The notes under the pieces were generated by a model. It saw only the letters and a list, made by a program, of their open reading frames with translations, had not been told where the DNA came from and did not search any database. This document shows, piece by piece, positions 7,716 to 14,314 of a stretch of 18,172 nt of DNA (position 1 is its first letter; every line of letters begins with the position of its first letter). The translations under genes and the position numbers were made by a program. This stretch comes from SIG589 sp045652465. GTDB taxonomy: Bacteria > Bacillota > Clostridia > Oscillospirales > Acutalibacteraceae. The stretch is from NCBI GenBank assembly GCA_045652465.1, contig JAZRUI010000007.1:1-18172 (forward strand). The letters are read 5' to 3'.

Positions 7716-8516
7716 TTATCTTTTACTGAATTGAGGGGCCTTTCTTGCCGCTTTTAGTCCATATTTTTTTCTTTCTTTCATTCTTGCATCACGTGTTAAC
7801 AATCCAGCACTTTTTAAAGCAGATCGCAACTCAGTGTTGTATTGTAATAAAGCTCTTGCTATCCCCAAACTGATTGCACCAGCTTGACCCGTAACTCCGC
7901 CGCCCGAAACTGTGCATCTAACATCAAAATTCTGCAGATTATCTGTAAGGCTAAGTGGTTGACATACAACATACTTTAAATTCTGCAATCCGAAATAATT
8001 GTCAATATCTCTATTATTAATAATGATATTTCCAGTTCCTCGGAAAATATAAACTCTTGCTATAGAAGTTTTTCTTCGTCCTGTTCCATAATAAGTCGAA
8101 ATTCTAGGCTGATATATAGTATTAGAATATCGTACTATTTCGTTTTTAGATTGTGGCAAGCCTTCCAAAAAATCGCGTATTTCCAATGCAAGCACTTCGT
8201 TTTTGGGCGAATATGTCTCGAAAAATTGTCGCAAAAAAGTGGAAGTGCCATACACCACTTGCTCTTCTGTTTGAAAAGCATATATTGGATCCAAGGAAAT
8301 ATCAAACAGATTAATTCCAATGTTACTAATACTATTCGGAACAACCGGAATTATTCTTGTTCTTATATCAGATTTTGCTGGATTAAATCCTTTAATCTTA
8401 TCATTTTCTCCCTCTTGAAAGAAAAGGTCACCGTTAAATTCAAAGACAGGGAAAACAAAATCTGGAACTATATTAAACATATTAAGAAAGCCTATTAATT
8501 TATACTTTGCATTCAT
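7716..8516 (-). CDS. Fusion of unknown N-terminal domain with ribosomal protein S9
   Basis: Residues 141-266 are a complete ribosomal protein S9: YYGTGRRKTSIARV at the start (142-155), VSGGGVTGQAGAISLGIARA (203-222) in the core and KAARKAPQFSKR at the end (255-266). The last residues of S9 normally reach the 30S P site and touch the tRNA anticodon stem-loop, and here the tail is intact. Residues 1-140 form an extra domain I do not recognise (start MNAKYKLIGFLNMFNIVPDF). Normal S9 is about 130 residues and is encoded after rplM; here rplM is absent and the gene sits in an AT-rich accessory stretch, so it is likely a paralogue. The ATG overlaps the upstream stop as ATGA (8513-8516), with AAGGAGAG inside the upstream gene. 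It may enter ribosomes, compete with S9, or use the S9 fold as a ribosome-docking module. Confidence 0.88.
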   Translation of the reverse strand: MNAKYKLIGFLNMFNIVPDFVFPVFEFNGDLFFQEGENDKIKGFNPAKSDIRTRIIPVVPNSISNIGINLFDISLDPIYAFQTEEQVVYGTSTFLRQFFETYSPKNEVLALEIRDFLEGLPQSKNEIVRYSNTIYQPRISTYYGTGRRKTSIARVYIFRGTGNIIINNRDIDNYFGLQNLKYVVCQPLSLTDNLQNFDVRCTVSGGGVTGQAGAISLGIARALLQYNTELRSALKSAGLLTRDARMKERKKYGLKAARKAPQFSKR

Positions 8517-9289
8517 ACTGATAAGCTCTCCTTTTGTGCTTCAATGTAGTTCAATGCCTTTTCGAATATTTGACCATAGTATTTAGTTGGATGAACTAAT
8601 TGTCTAACTTTATAGGGAATAACATCAATGTTATTATCCCTTAAAAAAGTAACAATATTATCATCCTGCAGTAAATTTATTGGAAGAATAACACATTTAA
8701 GTGCGTCCTTAAGTTGTACGCTATCCCTTGAAATTACTTCAATGGTGCGTGCTCTTTCATCGAATTTCATAGTACCGTCTGCGGTCATCATTCTTAAAAG
8801 TGCATCTAAATTTGGTTCACCGGTTAAATCTCTTTTTACCGCAATACCATCAAAATACTTATCATTATCCCCAAACATAAATGATAAATAGGATTTAATG
8901 CCTTCTTCATTACAAGGAAGTTCGAAACTATCAATTTTCATATGGCGATGAAGAAAGTCACTGTAGACATTTGCAAAAAAAGCACCAGAATCAAATGGAT
9001 ATACTTTGTATATTGAAACTTTTCGTAAGTCTACAATAAAACAGACGGGTAAATACTCCAAATCTGTTCGGTACTCTTCAACTTTTTCACCAACTGGATA
9101 AGATGGCTTACCATAATAAAAATATAATAGGTCTTTCTTAAAAACATTACAAAAACGTGCTTCAAGTTCTTGCGTAGTCAAAATGTTTCTGGCATCAAAG
9201 CATTCGCACGAATGCATTAAAGGTAATAGAGGTAATGTTGTATTATAATAATCTGGATGTCTTTTCAAATATTCTTCAATTATCGGCAT
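8513..9289 (-). CDS. Uncharacterised protein coupled to the S9 fusion
   Basis: I do not recognise a named family for this soluble 258-residue protein. Visible conserved-looking motifs are FYYGKPSYP (residues 57-65), VYPFDSGAF (96-104), RTIEVIS (181-187) and DVIPYK (222-227). The pair of a FYGRPAY-like motif followed by PFDSGAF is reminiscent of a widespread conserved hypothetical family, from memory only. No signal peptide or membrane segment is seen. I chose ATG 9289 because GGGGTG lies six bases upstream; a GTG at 9298 in the same frame would add MNA. Its stop overlaps the start of the S9 fusion, so the two are translationally coupled and probably work together. The role is unknown: an enzyme acting on ribosomes or an effector held in check by the S9 fusion are possibilities only. 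Confidence 0.8.
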   Translation of the reverse strand: MPIIEEYLKRHPDYYNTTLPLLPLMHSCECFDARNILTTQELEARFCNVFKKDLLYFYYGKPSYPVGEKVEEYRTDLEYLPVCFIVDLRKVSIYKVYPFDSGAFFANVYSDFLHRHMKIDSFELPCNEEGIKSYLSFMFGDNDKYFDGIAVKRDLTGEPNLDALLRMMTADGTMKFDERARTIEVISRDSVQLKDALKCVILPINLLQDDNIVTFLRDNNIDVIPYKVRQLVHPTKYYGQIFEKALNYIEAQKESLSV

Positions 9290-9333
9290 TGCATTCACCC
9301 CATTTCGACAAAAAACTACAGATAAAATAAAAA

Positions 9334-9365
9334 ATCCAACCTAAGCAAAACTGCTTAAATTGGAT
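9334..9365 (-). terminator. Intrinsic terminator in the leader of the S9-fusion operon (attenuator)
   Basis: On the minus-strand RNA, AUCCAAUUUAAGCA pairs with UGCUUAGGUUGGAU across a four-base GUUU loop: all 14 positions pair, two as U-G wobbles, and TTTTTTATTTT follows (stem ends at 9334, U-run from 9333 down). On the plus strand the wobbles become mismatches, so the structure is minus-specific. It lies between the promoter (9443-9470) and the first gene (9289), so it would cut off transcription before the operon unless prevented. Confidence 0.75.
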
Positions 9366-9384
9366 AGGGCATATTATAAACATG

Positions 9385-9412
9385 TCCAATTCATCAATTT
9401 GATGAATTATGG
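9385..9412 (-). promoter_or_regulatory. Leader hairpin with antiterminator potential
   Basis: A perfect palindrome with 10-base arms (AATTCATCAA 9388-9397, TTGATGAATT 9399-9408) sits in the same leader, extended by TCC/GGA outside it. On the minus RNA its right side contains AAUUGGA, which is complementary to UCCAAUU in the left arm of the downstream terminator. The two pairings exclude each other, the classical logic of attenuation. It could instead be a DNA operator. Confidence 0.5.
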
Positions 9413-9442
9413 ATATCACAAACTTTATTCGCTTTGTGTTCA

Positions 9443-9470
9443 ATTTTACCAGATTTTTCTTATAAGTCAA
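9443..9470 (-). promoter_or_regulatory. Promoter of the S9-fusion operon
   Basis: On the minus strand TTGACT (plus positions 9465-9470) and TAAAAT (9443-9448) are 16 bases apart. The start point would be near 9436, giving an unusually long leader of about 147 bases before the first gene. Confidence 0.7.
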
Positions 9471-9552
9471 TGGTTTAAAAACTTTTTCTTGAATTTTGTA
9501 GGATAGCATAATTGTTGCACGATTTATGTACAAGCATCTGTGTAATTATCAC

Positions 9553-9594
9553 ATAGCAGTGGCAGTCTACAAATTTTTATGCTGCCACTGCTAT
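9553..9594. repeat. Inverted repeat without U-tract
   Basis: Perfect 13-base arms ATAGCAGTGGCAG (9553-9565) and CTGCCACTGCTAT (9582-9594) flank a 16-base loop. Neither strand has a T-run after the stem, so it is a poor intrinsic terminator. It lies in the non-coding stretch between the S9-cassette promoter and the tRNA terminator. In the whole gap 9290-9680 I see no gene, only this repeat, the leader structures and the promoter of the cassette, and the tRNA terminator. Confidence 0.7.
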
Positions 9595-9631
9595 AGATAA
9601 CTTCACTATACTATTTCGCTCAAGGAAACAA

Positions 9632-9673
9632 CAAACCCGAACGTTTCACCGATTGGTAAAAGGTTCGGGTTTG
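9632..9673 (-). terminator. Terminator of tRNA-Leu
   Basis: On the minus strand an 11-base perfect stem (CAAACCCGAAC with GTTCGGGTTTG) is continued, after one C/C mismatch, by seven more pairs with a U-G wobble and an AAUC loop. TTGTTTCC follows as a short U-rich tail. It begins eight bases after the tRNA CCA. Confidence 0.8.
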
Positions 9674-9680
9674 AATGCTT

Positions 9681-9768
9681 TGGTGCCGATGACCGGACTT
9701 GAACCGGTACGTTGTCGCCAACGAGGGATTTTAAGTCCCTTGTGTCTGCCTATTCCACCACATCGGCA
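9681..9768 (-). tRNA. tRNA-Leu (anticodon UAA)
   Basis: The minus strand folds as a long-variable-arm tRNA: acceptor stem TGCCGAT/ATCGGCA, anticodon stem AGGGA/TCCCT around the loop CTTAAAA (anticodon TAA, plus positions 9731-9733), a variable arm in the CGTTGGCGACAACG stretch, and a T-loop GTTCAAGTC closed by CCGG/CCGG. The CCA end is encoded (9681-9683). It lies exactly where AT-rich accessory DNA gives way to core genes, and its 3' end faces the accessory side, as for tRNA genes used by integrating elements. Confidence 0.97.
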
Positions 9769-9780
9769 GGAACAATAACA

Positions 9781-9809
9781 ATAATATATTATTTGAAGCG
9801 TTATGTCAA
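9781..9809 (-). promoter_or_regulatory. Promoter of tRNA-Leu
   Basis: On the minus strand a perfect TTGACA (plus 9804-9809) and TATTAT (9781-9786) are 17 bases apart. The predicted start lies about six bases before the tRNA 5' end, typical for a monocistronic tRNA gene. Confidence 0.8.
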
Positions 9810-9822
9810 GCAAAAATTATTA

Positions 9823-10647
9823 TTAATAATCCTCTAAAAATGAATGGAGTTCTTCCCCATCGCGCAAACGATATGCGGGCATTGCGCCAAGGTTAACATT
9901 ATGCATACTGCGGAACAAATTATCATCCGCTACGGGGTTATCCTCGCGCAGTTTTGCGATGAGCCTTTTAACCTCGCGGCGCTTTGATAAATCCTCAACC
10001 TCTTCGCTCTTTTCGGTGAATCGGCAGGCGCAGCGCAAAAACCTTAATTCATTAAACTTGCACCAAGCGATTATATCGCGCTCTTTAACCTTATAAAGCG
10101 GGCGGATAAGCTCCATTCCCTCAAAGTTTTGGCTTTTGAGTTTGGGCATCATGGTTTTTATTTCGCTCGAATAGAGCATACTCATAACCATAGTTTCAAT
10201 CGCATCATCAAAATGATGACCAAGCGCAATTTTGTTGCAGCCGAGCTCCTTCGCCTTGCTATAAAGAAAACCTCTTCGCATTCGCGCGCAAAGATAGCAG
10301 GGCGAGCCGCCAACATTATCAACCGTTTCGAAAATATCGCTCTCGAAAACGCGGATGGGAATATTCAGCAGCTTTGCGTTGGACAAAAGCAGTTCGCGGT
10401 TTTCATCGTTATAGCCGGGGTCCATAACCAAAAACTCGAGCGAAAACGGCACTTCGCTATGGCGAGAAAGCTGCTGCATACATTTTGCAAGGAGATAAGA
10501 ATCCTTGCCGCCCGAAATGCAAACAGCGATTTTATCGCCCTCTTTAATCATCTCGTATTCCTTAATGCCGCCAACGAAATTATTCCAAATTCTTTTGCGA
10601 TAGGTTGTTATGATGCTGCGTTCAACCTCTTTGAATTTTTCAAGCAT
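9823..10647 (-). CDS. ttcA: TtcA-like PP-loop ATPase (tRNA 2-thiocytidine synthesis type)
   Basis: TtcA-family enzymes activate C32 of certain tRNAs with ATP and replace its oxygen by sulfur, using an iron-sulfur cluster. Seen here are the PP-loop SGGKDS (residues 45-50), CYLCARMRRG with two cysteines (117 and 120), the GHHFDDAIET block (143-152) and a further CAC pair (206 and 208) where TtcA has its third cluster cysteine. Length (274) is a little below E. coli TtcA. ATG 10647 lies just after the argS stop (TAA at 10652-10654); an in-frame ATG at 10671 would overlap argS and has no ribosome binding site. It is the last gene of the murI-DUF1934-argS run. The exact substrate is uncertain, as Firmicutes have several TtcA-like groups; the symbol marks the family. 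Confidence 0.82.
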   Translation of the reverse strand: MLEKFKEVERSIITTYRKRIWNNFVGGIKEYEMIKEGDKIAVCISGGKDSYLLAKCMQQLSRHSEVPFSLEFLVMDPGYNDENRELLLSNAKLLNIPIRVFESDIFETVDNVGGSPCYLCARMRRGFLYSKAKELGCNKIALGHHFDDAIETMVMSMLYSSEIKTMMPKLKSQNFEGMELIRPLYKVKERDIIAWCKFNELRFLRCACRFTEKSEEVEDLSKRREVKRLIAKLREDNPVADDNLFRSMHNVNLGAMPAYRLRDGEELHSFLEDY

Positions 10648-10651
10648 AGGC

Positions 10652-12337
10652 TTACATACTCTCGGGAGCATCGATTTTCAAAATCGATAGCAGGTTTCTG
10701 ATAACGGTTCTGGTTGCGAGGCAAAGCGCAAGACGAGCCTGCATAAGGCTTTCATCTCCGCACTTGCAACGGCAGGCGTTATAGAACTTATGGAACTGAG
10801 CCGCAACATCAACGGCATAGTGGGTTAGCTTTGCGGGGTCATATGCCGCAGCAGCAACCTCAACGGTTTTGGTGAATGCCGAAAGAACATTGATAAGCTC
10901 GCGCTCCTCGGGAGCGGTTAAAAGCATAAGCTCAGCCTCGGCACACTCGCGCGGAGCTATTCCCTCCTCTGCTAAATTGCGGAGAATGCTGCAAACGCGG
11001 GCATGGGCATACTGAACATAATAAACAGGGTTTTGGTTAGACTGTTCAACCGCCAAATCAAGGTCGAAATCGAAATGGCTGTTGGGCTCGCGAAGATTGA
11101 AGAAGAAGCGAGCGGCATCAATCGGAACCTCTTCGAGAAGAGTAACGAGGGTTATTGCCTTACCCGAACGCTTGGAAGCCTTTATAACCTCGCCGCCCTT
11201 AACAAGGCGAACCATTTGCATAAGCACAACATCAAGCTTATCGGCATCAACGCCCAAAGCCGAGAGCGCAGCCTTAAGGCGCGGAACATAACCATGATGG
11301 TCGGCGCCCCAAATGTTGATAGCCTTATCAAAGCCGCGGGTTACGAGCTTGTTATAGTGATAGGCGATGTCGGGTGCAACATAGGTCGGGAAGCCGTTGG
11401 AACGAACCAAAACGAAATCCTCGCTGCCGAAATCCTCGCCTCTAAACCAAAGGGCACCCTCTTTTTCATAGGTGTGGCCGCTTTCTTTAAGCTTTTCTAT
11501 AATGCGCATGGTTTCGCCCGACTGATGGAGGCTGCTTTCTTTAAACCAAGTGTCATACTCGATGCGATATTTCGCCAAATCGCTATGAAGCGCATCAATA
11601 TTTTTAGGAAGCGCAAAGGCAACGAGCGCAGCGCGACGCTCCTTTTCGCTCTTATCGATAAAGCTATCGCCATATTCCTTCGAGAAGGCTTCGGCATGGG
11701 CGATAATATCGGCTCCATGATAGGAGTCCTCGGGCATCTCAACGCCCTCTTTATAAATTTGCTGATAACGCAAATCAAGCGACAAACCAAACTTTTCTAT
11801 CTGGTTGTCTGCATCGTTAATATAGAATTCGCGCTCGGTTCGATAGCCTGCATAATCCAAAACTGCGGCAAGGCAATCGCCCAAGGCGCCGCCGCGGGCA
11901 TTACCGATATGCATCGGACCGGTCGGGTTTGCCGAAACGAACTCAACGAGGGCGCTCTTTCCCGCGCCTATATCGCTCTTACCATAGTCCTCGCCCTTTG
12001 CGGCAATATCGGCAACGATAGCGGCATAATATTTATCCGATAAAAAGAGGTTAATAAAACCGGGACCTGCGATTTCAAAGCGGTCGATATATGTTCCCTC
12101 AAAATTCGCATTAGCCATCAAAATTTCGGCAATTTTGCGGGGAGCGTTGCGGAAAACGCGCGACCAAGCCATTGCGCAGTTGAGCGCAAAGTCGCCATGT
12201 GCGGGGTCGGAGGGTTTATCGATTGAATAGGCGGTAAGCTCGGCTTCGGGCAATTCTCCCTTCTCGATTGCCGCTTTGGCAGCCGCCGCGATAAGCTCCT
12301 TTATTTGGTTTTCGGTTGTCTTAACAATCATTGACAT
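10652..12337 (-). CDS. argS: Arginyl-tRNA synthetase
   Basis: This class I synthetase charges tRNA-Arg. The N-terminal additional domain includes DPAHGDFALNCAM (residues 44-56), the HIGH motif appears as PTGPMHIGNARGG (138-150), and the KMSKS-like loop as VIKASKRSGKA, with KGG just before. The C-terminal DALR anticodon-binding domain contains NPVYYVQYAHARVCSI. Length (561) is normal. ATG 12337 is supported by AAGAGG seven bases upstream. It lies between a DUF1934 gene and a TtcA-like gene, all on the same strand with gaps of a few bases, so it is probably co-transcribed from the murI promoter. The DUF1934-argS order is the same as ywiB-argS in Bacillus subtilis. Confidence 0.98.
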   Translation of the reverse strand: MSMIVKTTENQIKELIAAAAKAAIEKGELPEAELTAYSIDKPSDPAHGDFALNCAMAWSRVFRNAPRKIAEILMANANFEGTYIDRFEIAGPGFINLFLSDKYYAAIVADIAAKGEDYGKSDIGAGKSALVEFVSANPTGPMHIGNARGGALGDCLAAVLDYAGYRTEREFYINDADNQIEKFGLSLDLRYQQIYKEGVEMPEDSYHGADIIAHAEAFSKEYGDSFIDKSEKERRAALVAFALPKNIDALHSDLAKYRIEYDTWFKESSLHQSGETMRIIEKLKESGHTYEKEGALWFRGEDFGSEDFVLVRSNGFPTYVAPDIAYHYNKLVTRGFDKAINIWGADHHGYVPRLKAALSALGVDADKLDVVLMQMVRLVKGGEVIKASKRSGKAITLVTLLEEVPIDAARFFFNLREPNSHFDFDLDLAVEQSNQNPVYYVQYAHARVCSILRNLAEEGIAPRECAEAELMLLTAPEERELINVLSAFTKTVEVAAAAYDPAKLTHYAVDVAAQFHKFYNACRCKCGDESLMQARLALCLATRTVIRNLLSILKIDAPESM

Positions 12338-12339
12338 TT

Positions 12340-12747
12340 TTATACCTCTTTTATGTTTATCTCGATTTTATTTTGGCCTATAACTCCGCCCTCGTTAAAG
12401 AGCGTATAGCCAAGGATTATACTCTTTTGTTGGGCGAGAAGGTTGCGATATTCATCGCCCTTAACCGCCAAGGGAAAAACTCCATAGGGGGTTTTATATT
12501 CGGTTTTATGAACGCTTCCCTTTTCAACCTTAAGAACGCTGCCGACGGCACCAGTCCTGGTTATAACTGCGCATTTTTCGCTTGCCTTAATAACCGTTGC
12601 TACCCTTGCGCCATCGGTTATTTCGCTATATTTAAGATAATGCGCTCCGTTTTTCAAATCATATTCGCCATCATATTCGAAGGCCTGCTCATCGCGAACG
12701 CCATCGCTCACCGAAAGCGTTTTTAAACTGATTTTAACCTTTTTCAT
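12340..12747 (-). CDS. DUF1934 (YwiB-like) beta-barrel protein
   Basis: The 135-residue protein matches the DUF1934 family, small calycin-like beta-barrels of unknown function found in Firmicutes. Family features seen are a YLKYSE-type strand near residue 37, ITRTGAVGSVLKVEKG (about 62-77), HKTEYKTPYGVFPL (about 80-93) and the closing LGYTLFNEGG segment. No signal peptide or membrane segment is present, so it is probably cytoplasmic. Its ATG overlaps the murI stop as ATGA (12744-12747), indicating coupling, and only two bases separate it from argS. The conserved place before argS points to a link with translation, but no role is established. Confidence 0.88.
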   Translation of the reverse strand: MKKVKISLKTLSVSDGVRDEQAFEYDGEYDLKNGAHYLKYSEITDGARVATVIKASEKCAVITRTGAVGSVLKVEKGSVHKTEYKTPYGVFPLAVKGDEYRNLLAQQKSIILGYTLFNEGGVIGQNKIEINIKEV

Positions 12748-13550
12748 ATCTTTTCTATATCCACAAGCTCCGCCTTGATATCATCGGTTCCCAAAAGCAG
12801 CTTTGCCATTTCGGAGAAGAACTCGGATTTATCGCTGACAAAATAGCGGTCGTCCTCTTTTTGGTCGGAGAGCATATCCTTTTCGGTTAGAAAATCCTTA
12901 ACATACTGCGCGGTTGCCTCGCCCATATTGATGAAGGTTACGCCCTCGCCGCAAACCTCGCGCAAAACGCGCTCCAAAACGGGATAATGGGTGCAGCCTA
13001 AAATCAGGGTGTCAACCCCTTTGGCAATTATGGGGGCTAAATAACGCTTGGCGGCTTCGAGCGCCATAACATCATTTTCGCTCGTTATTCCCTCTTCAAC
13101 CAGCGGAACAAAGAGCGGACAGCTGTTTTGAACCACCGTTGCATCAGGCATTTGCGATAAAATATAATCGCGGTGAGCGTTGCTTTTTATGGTTGCAACC
13201 GTTCCTATAACGCCGATTTTTTTGTTTTTGGTTGCGCGCGTTGCAGCGCTTGCCGCATGAGAAACAACCTCAACAAACGGAACGGGAAGTTCCTTTTCGG
13301 TATCCTTTGCGACCGAGGAAACCGTTCCGCAGGCAGCAATTATAAGTTTAACCCCGTTAGCGAGCAAGAGGCGCTCATCCTGAAGGGCATATTTTTTGAT
13401 TATTTCGCGGCTTTTGTTGCCATAGGGCACACGGCCTGTATCGCCGAAATAAATAATGGTTTCATTCGGCAAAACCTTTTTGAGTTCCTTAACGACAGTT
13501 AGTCCGCCAAGGCCCGAATCGAAAACACCGATTGGTCGTTTATCCGCCAT
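12744..13550 (-). CDS. murI: Glutamate racemase
   Basis: MurI interconverts L- and D-glutamate to supply D-glutamate for peptidoglycan. The family start IGVFDSGLGGLTVVKEL (residues 7-23), FGDTGRVPYGNK (35-46) and the two catalytic cysteines, C74 in AACGTVSS and C186 in GCTHYP, are all seen. The first cysteine motif is usually ACNTAS; the Asn is Gly here, which I think occurs in some Clostridia. Length (268) is typical. The start is fixed by AAGGAGG eight bases before the ATG. It opens the run murI-DUF1934-argS-ttcA, with a promoter at 13583-13611. Confidence 0.96.
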   Translation of the reverse strand: MADKRPIGVFDSGLGGLTVVKELKKVLPNETIIYFGDTGRVPYGNKSREIIKKYALQDERLLLANGVKLIIAACGTVSSVAKDTEKELPVPFVEVVSHAASAATRATKNKKIGVIGTVATIKSNAHRDYILSQMPDATVVQNSCPLFVPLVEEGITSENDVMALEAAKRYLAPIIAKGVDTLILGCTHYPVLERVLREVCGEGVTFINMGEATAQYVKDFLTEKDMLSDQKEDDRYFVSDKSEFFSEMAKLLLGTDDIKAELVDIEKI

Positions 13551-13582
13551 ATAATCGCCTCCTTATAATTACTATTCAAATT

Positions 13583-13611
13583 ATATTACCATATATTTTT
13601 AAAAACTGCAA
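13583..13611 (-). promoter_or_regulatory. Promoter of the murI-argS run
   Basis: On the minus strand TTGCAG (plus 13606-13611) and TAATAT (13583-13588) are 17 bases apart, followed by an AAGGAGG site and the murI ATG. An overlapping TATAAT would need a longer, 20-base spacer. Confidence 0.6.
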
Positions 13612-13615
13612 CAAA

Positions 13616-13641
13616 AAAAGGAATGAACACTCATTCCTTTT
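13616..13641 (-). terminator. Terminator at the end of tcdA
   Basis: An 11-base perfect stem, AAAAGGAATGA (13616-13626) with TCATTCCTTTT (13631-13641), has a four-base loop. On the minus strand it includes the last codons and the stop of tcdA and ends in a run of seven T. It separates the tcdA run from the murI promoter just downstream. Confidence 0.88.
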
Positions 13642-14314
13642 CGATAATATCCTTTATAACCTCGCTCGCTATCATCAGTCCTGCCGCGGAGGGCACGAAG
13701 GAGATGCTTGCGGGGGTTCGAGAGCCGCTGACTTTAGGCTCCTCGGTTGAATAAAGCACGCGAACATTTTTGATGCCGCGTTTTTTGAGCTCATAGCGCA
13801 TAACGCGCGCTAACGGGCAAACCGAGGTTTTGCTGATATCGGCTATTTTGAAGTCAAAGGGACTCATTTTATTCCCTGTTCCCATCGAGGAAATAACGGG
13901 AACGCCCGCCGCCTTTGCCTTTTCTATGATGAGCAGTTTTGCGGTTACGGTATCAACCGCATCAACCACATAAGAAAATTCGGAAAAATCGATAGAATCG
14001 GCGGTTTCGGCTGAAAAGAAAATGGGTTTTGTTTCAACCGAAATTTCGGGGTTTATATCGGCGATTCTCTCCGCCATAACCTGCGTTTTAGGCTGCCCGA
14101 CGGTGCTTTGCAGGGCGATGATTTGGCGGTTGATATTGCTCTCGCTGACGCTATCGGAATCGACAAGCAAAAGCCGACCGATGCCCGCTCTTGCCAACGC
14201 CTCGCAAACATAGGAGCCAACGCCGCCGATGCCAAAAACCGCGACGCTTGAATTATTAAGTTTTTCACGGTTTTCCCTGCCAATAAGCAGGTCGGTTCTC
14301 TCAAAAATACTCAT
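13631..14314 (-). CDS. tcdA: tRNA threonylcarbamoyladenosine dehydratase (TcdA/CsdL)
   Basis: TcdA is an E1-like (ThiF/MoeB fold) enzyme that uses ATP to cyclise the t6A modification at position 37 of tRNAs. The nucleotide-binding GIGGVGSYVCEALARAGIG (residues 28-46), VDSDSVSESNINRQ (51-64) and a later VDAVDTVTAK are typical, and the TcdA-type segment SSMGTGNKMSPFDFKIADIS followed by SVCPLARVMR distinguishes it from ThiF and MoeB. Length (227) fits the shorter Firmicute form. The ATG directly follows the TAA of the kinase gene upstream, so the two are co-transcribed. A terminator overlaps its 3' end. Confidence 0.93.
   Translation of the reverse strand: MSIFERTDLLIGRENREKLNNSSVAVFGIGGVGSYVCEALARAGIGRLLLVDSDSVSESNINRQIIALQSTVGQPKTQVMAERIADINPEISVETKPIFFSAETADSIDFSEFSYVVDAVDTVTAKLLIIEKAKAAGVPVISSMGTGNKMSPFDFKIADISKTSVCPLARVMRYELKKRGIKNVRVLYSTEEPKVSGSRTPASISFVPSAAGLMIASEVIKDIIEKE

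Noticed and set aside
9276..9533. Minus-strand 85-codon frame overlapping the leader of the S9 cassette
   Set aside because: It begins upstream of the cassette promoter and runs through the palindrome and the terminator hairpin; its start has no ribosome binding site and its composition is not protein-like.
9632..9673. Mobile element end next to tRNA-Leu
   Set aside because: The repeat folds on the minus RNA as an extended hairpin just after the tRNA CCA with a U-rich tail, so a tRNA terminator explains it better.
10129..10701. Plus-strand open frame opposite the ttcA-like gene and argS end
   Set aside because: Antisense to clear coding sequence with PP-loop and cysteine motifs on the minus strand; no support of its own.
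11003..12043. Long plus-strand open frame opposite argS
   Set aside because: It lies wholly antisense to a certain argS gene, has no recognisable domain and no good ribosome binding site; it is a codon-bias shadow.
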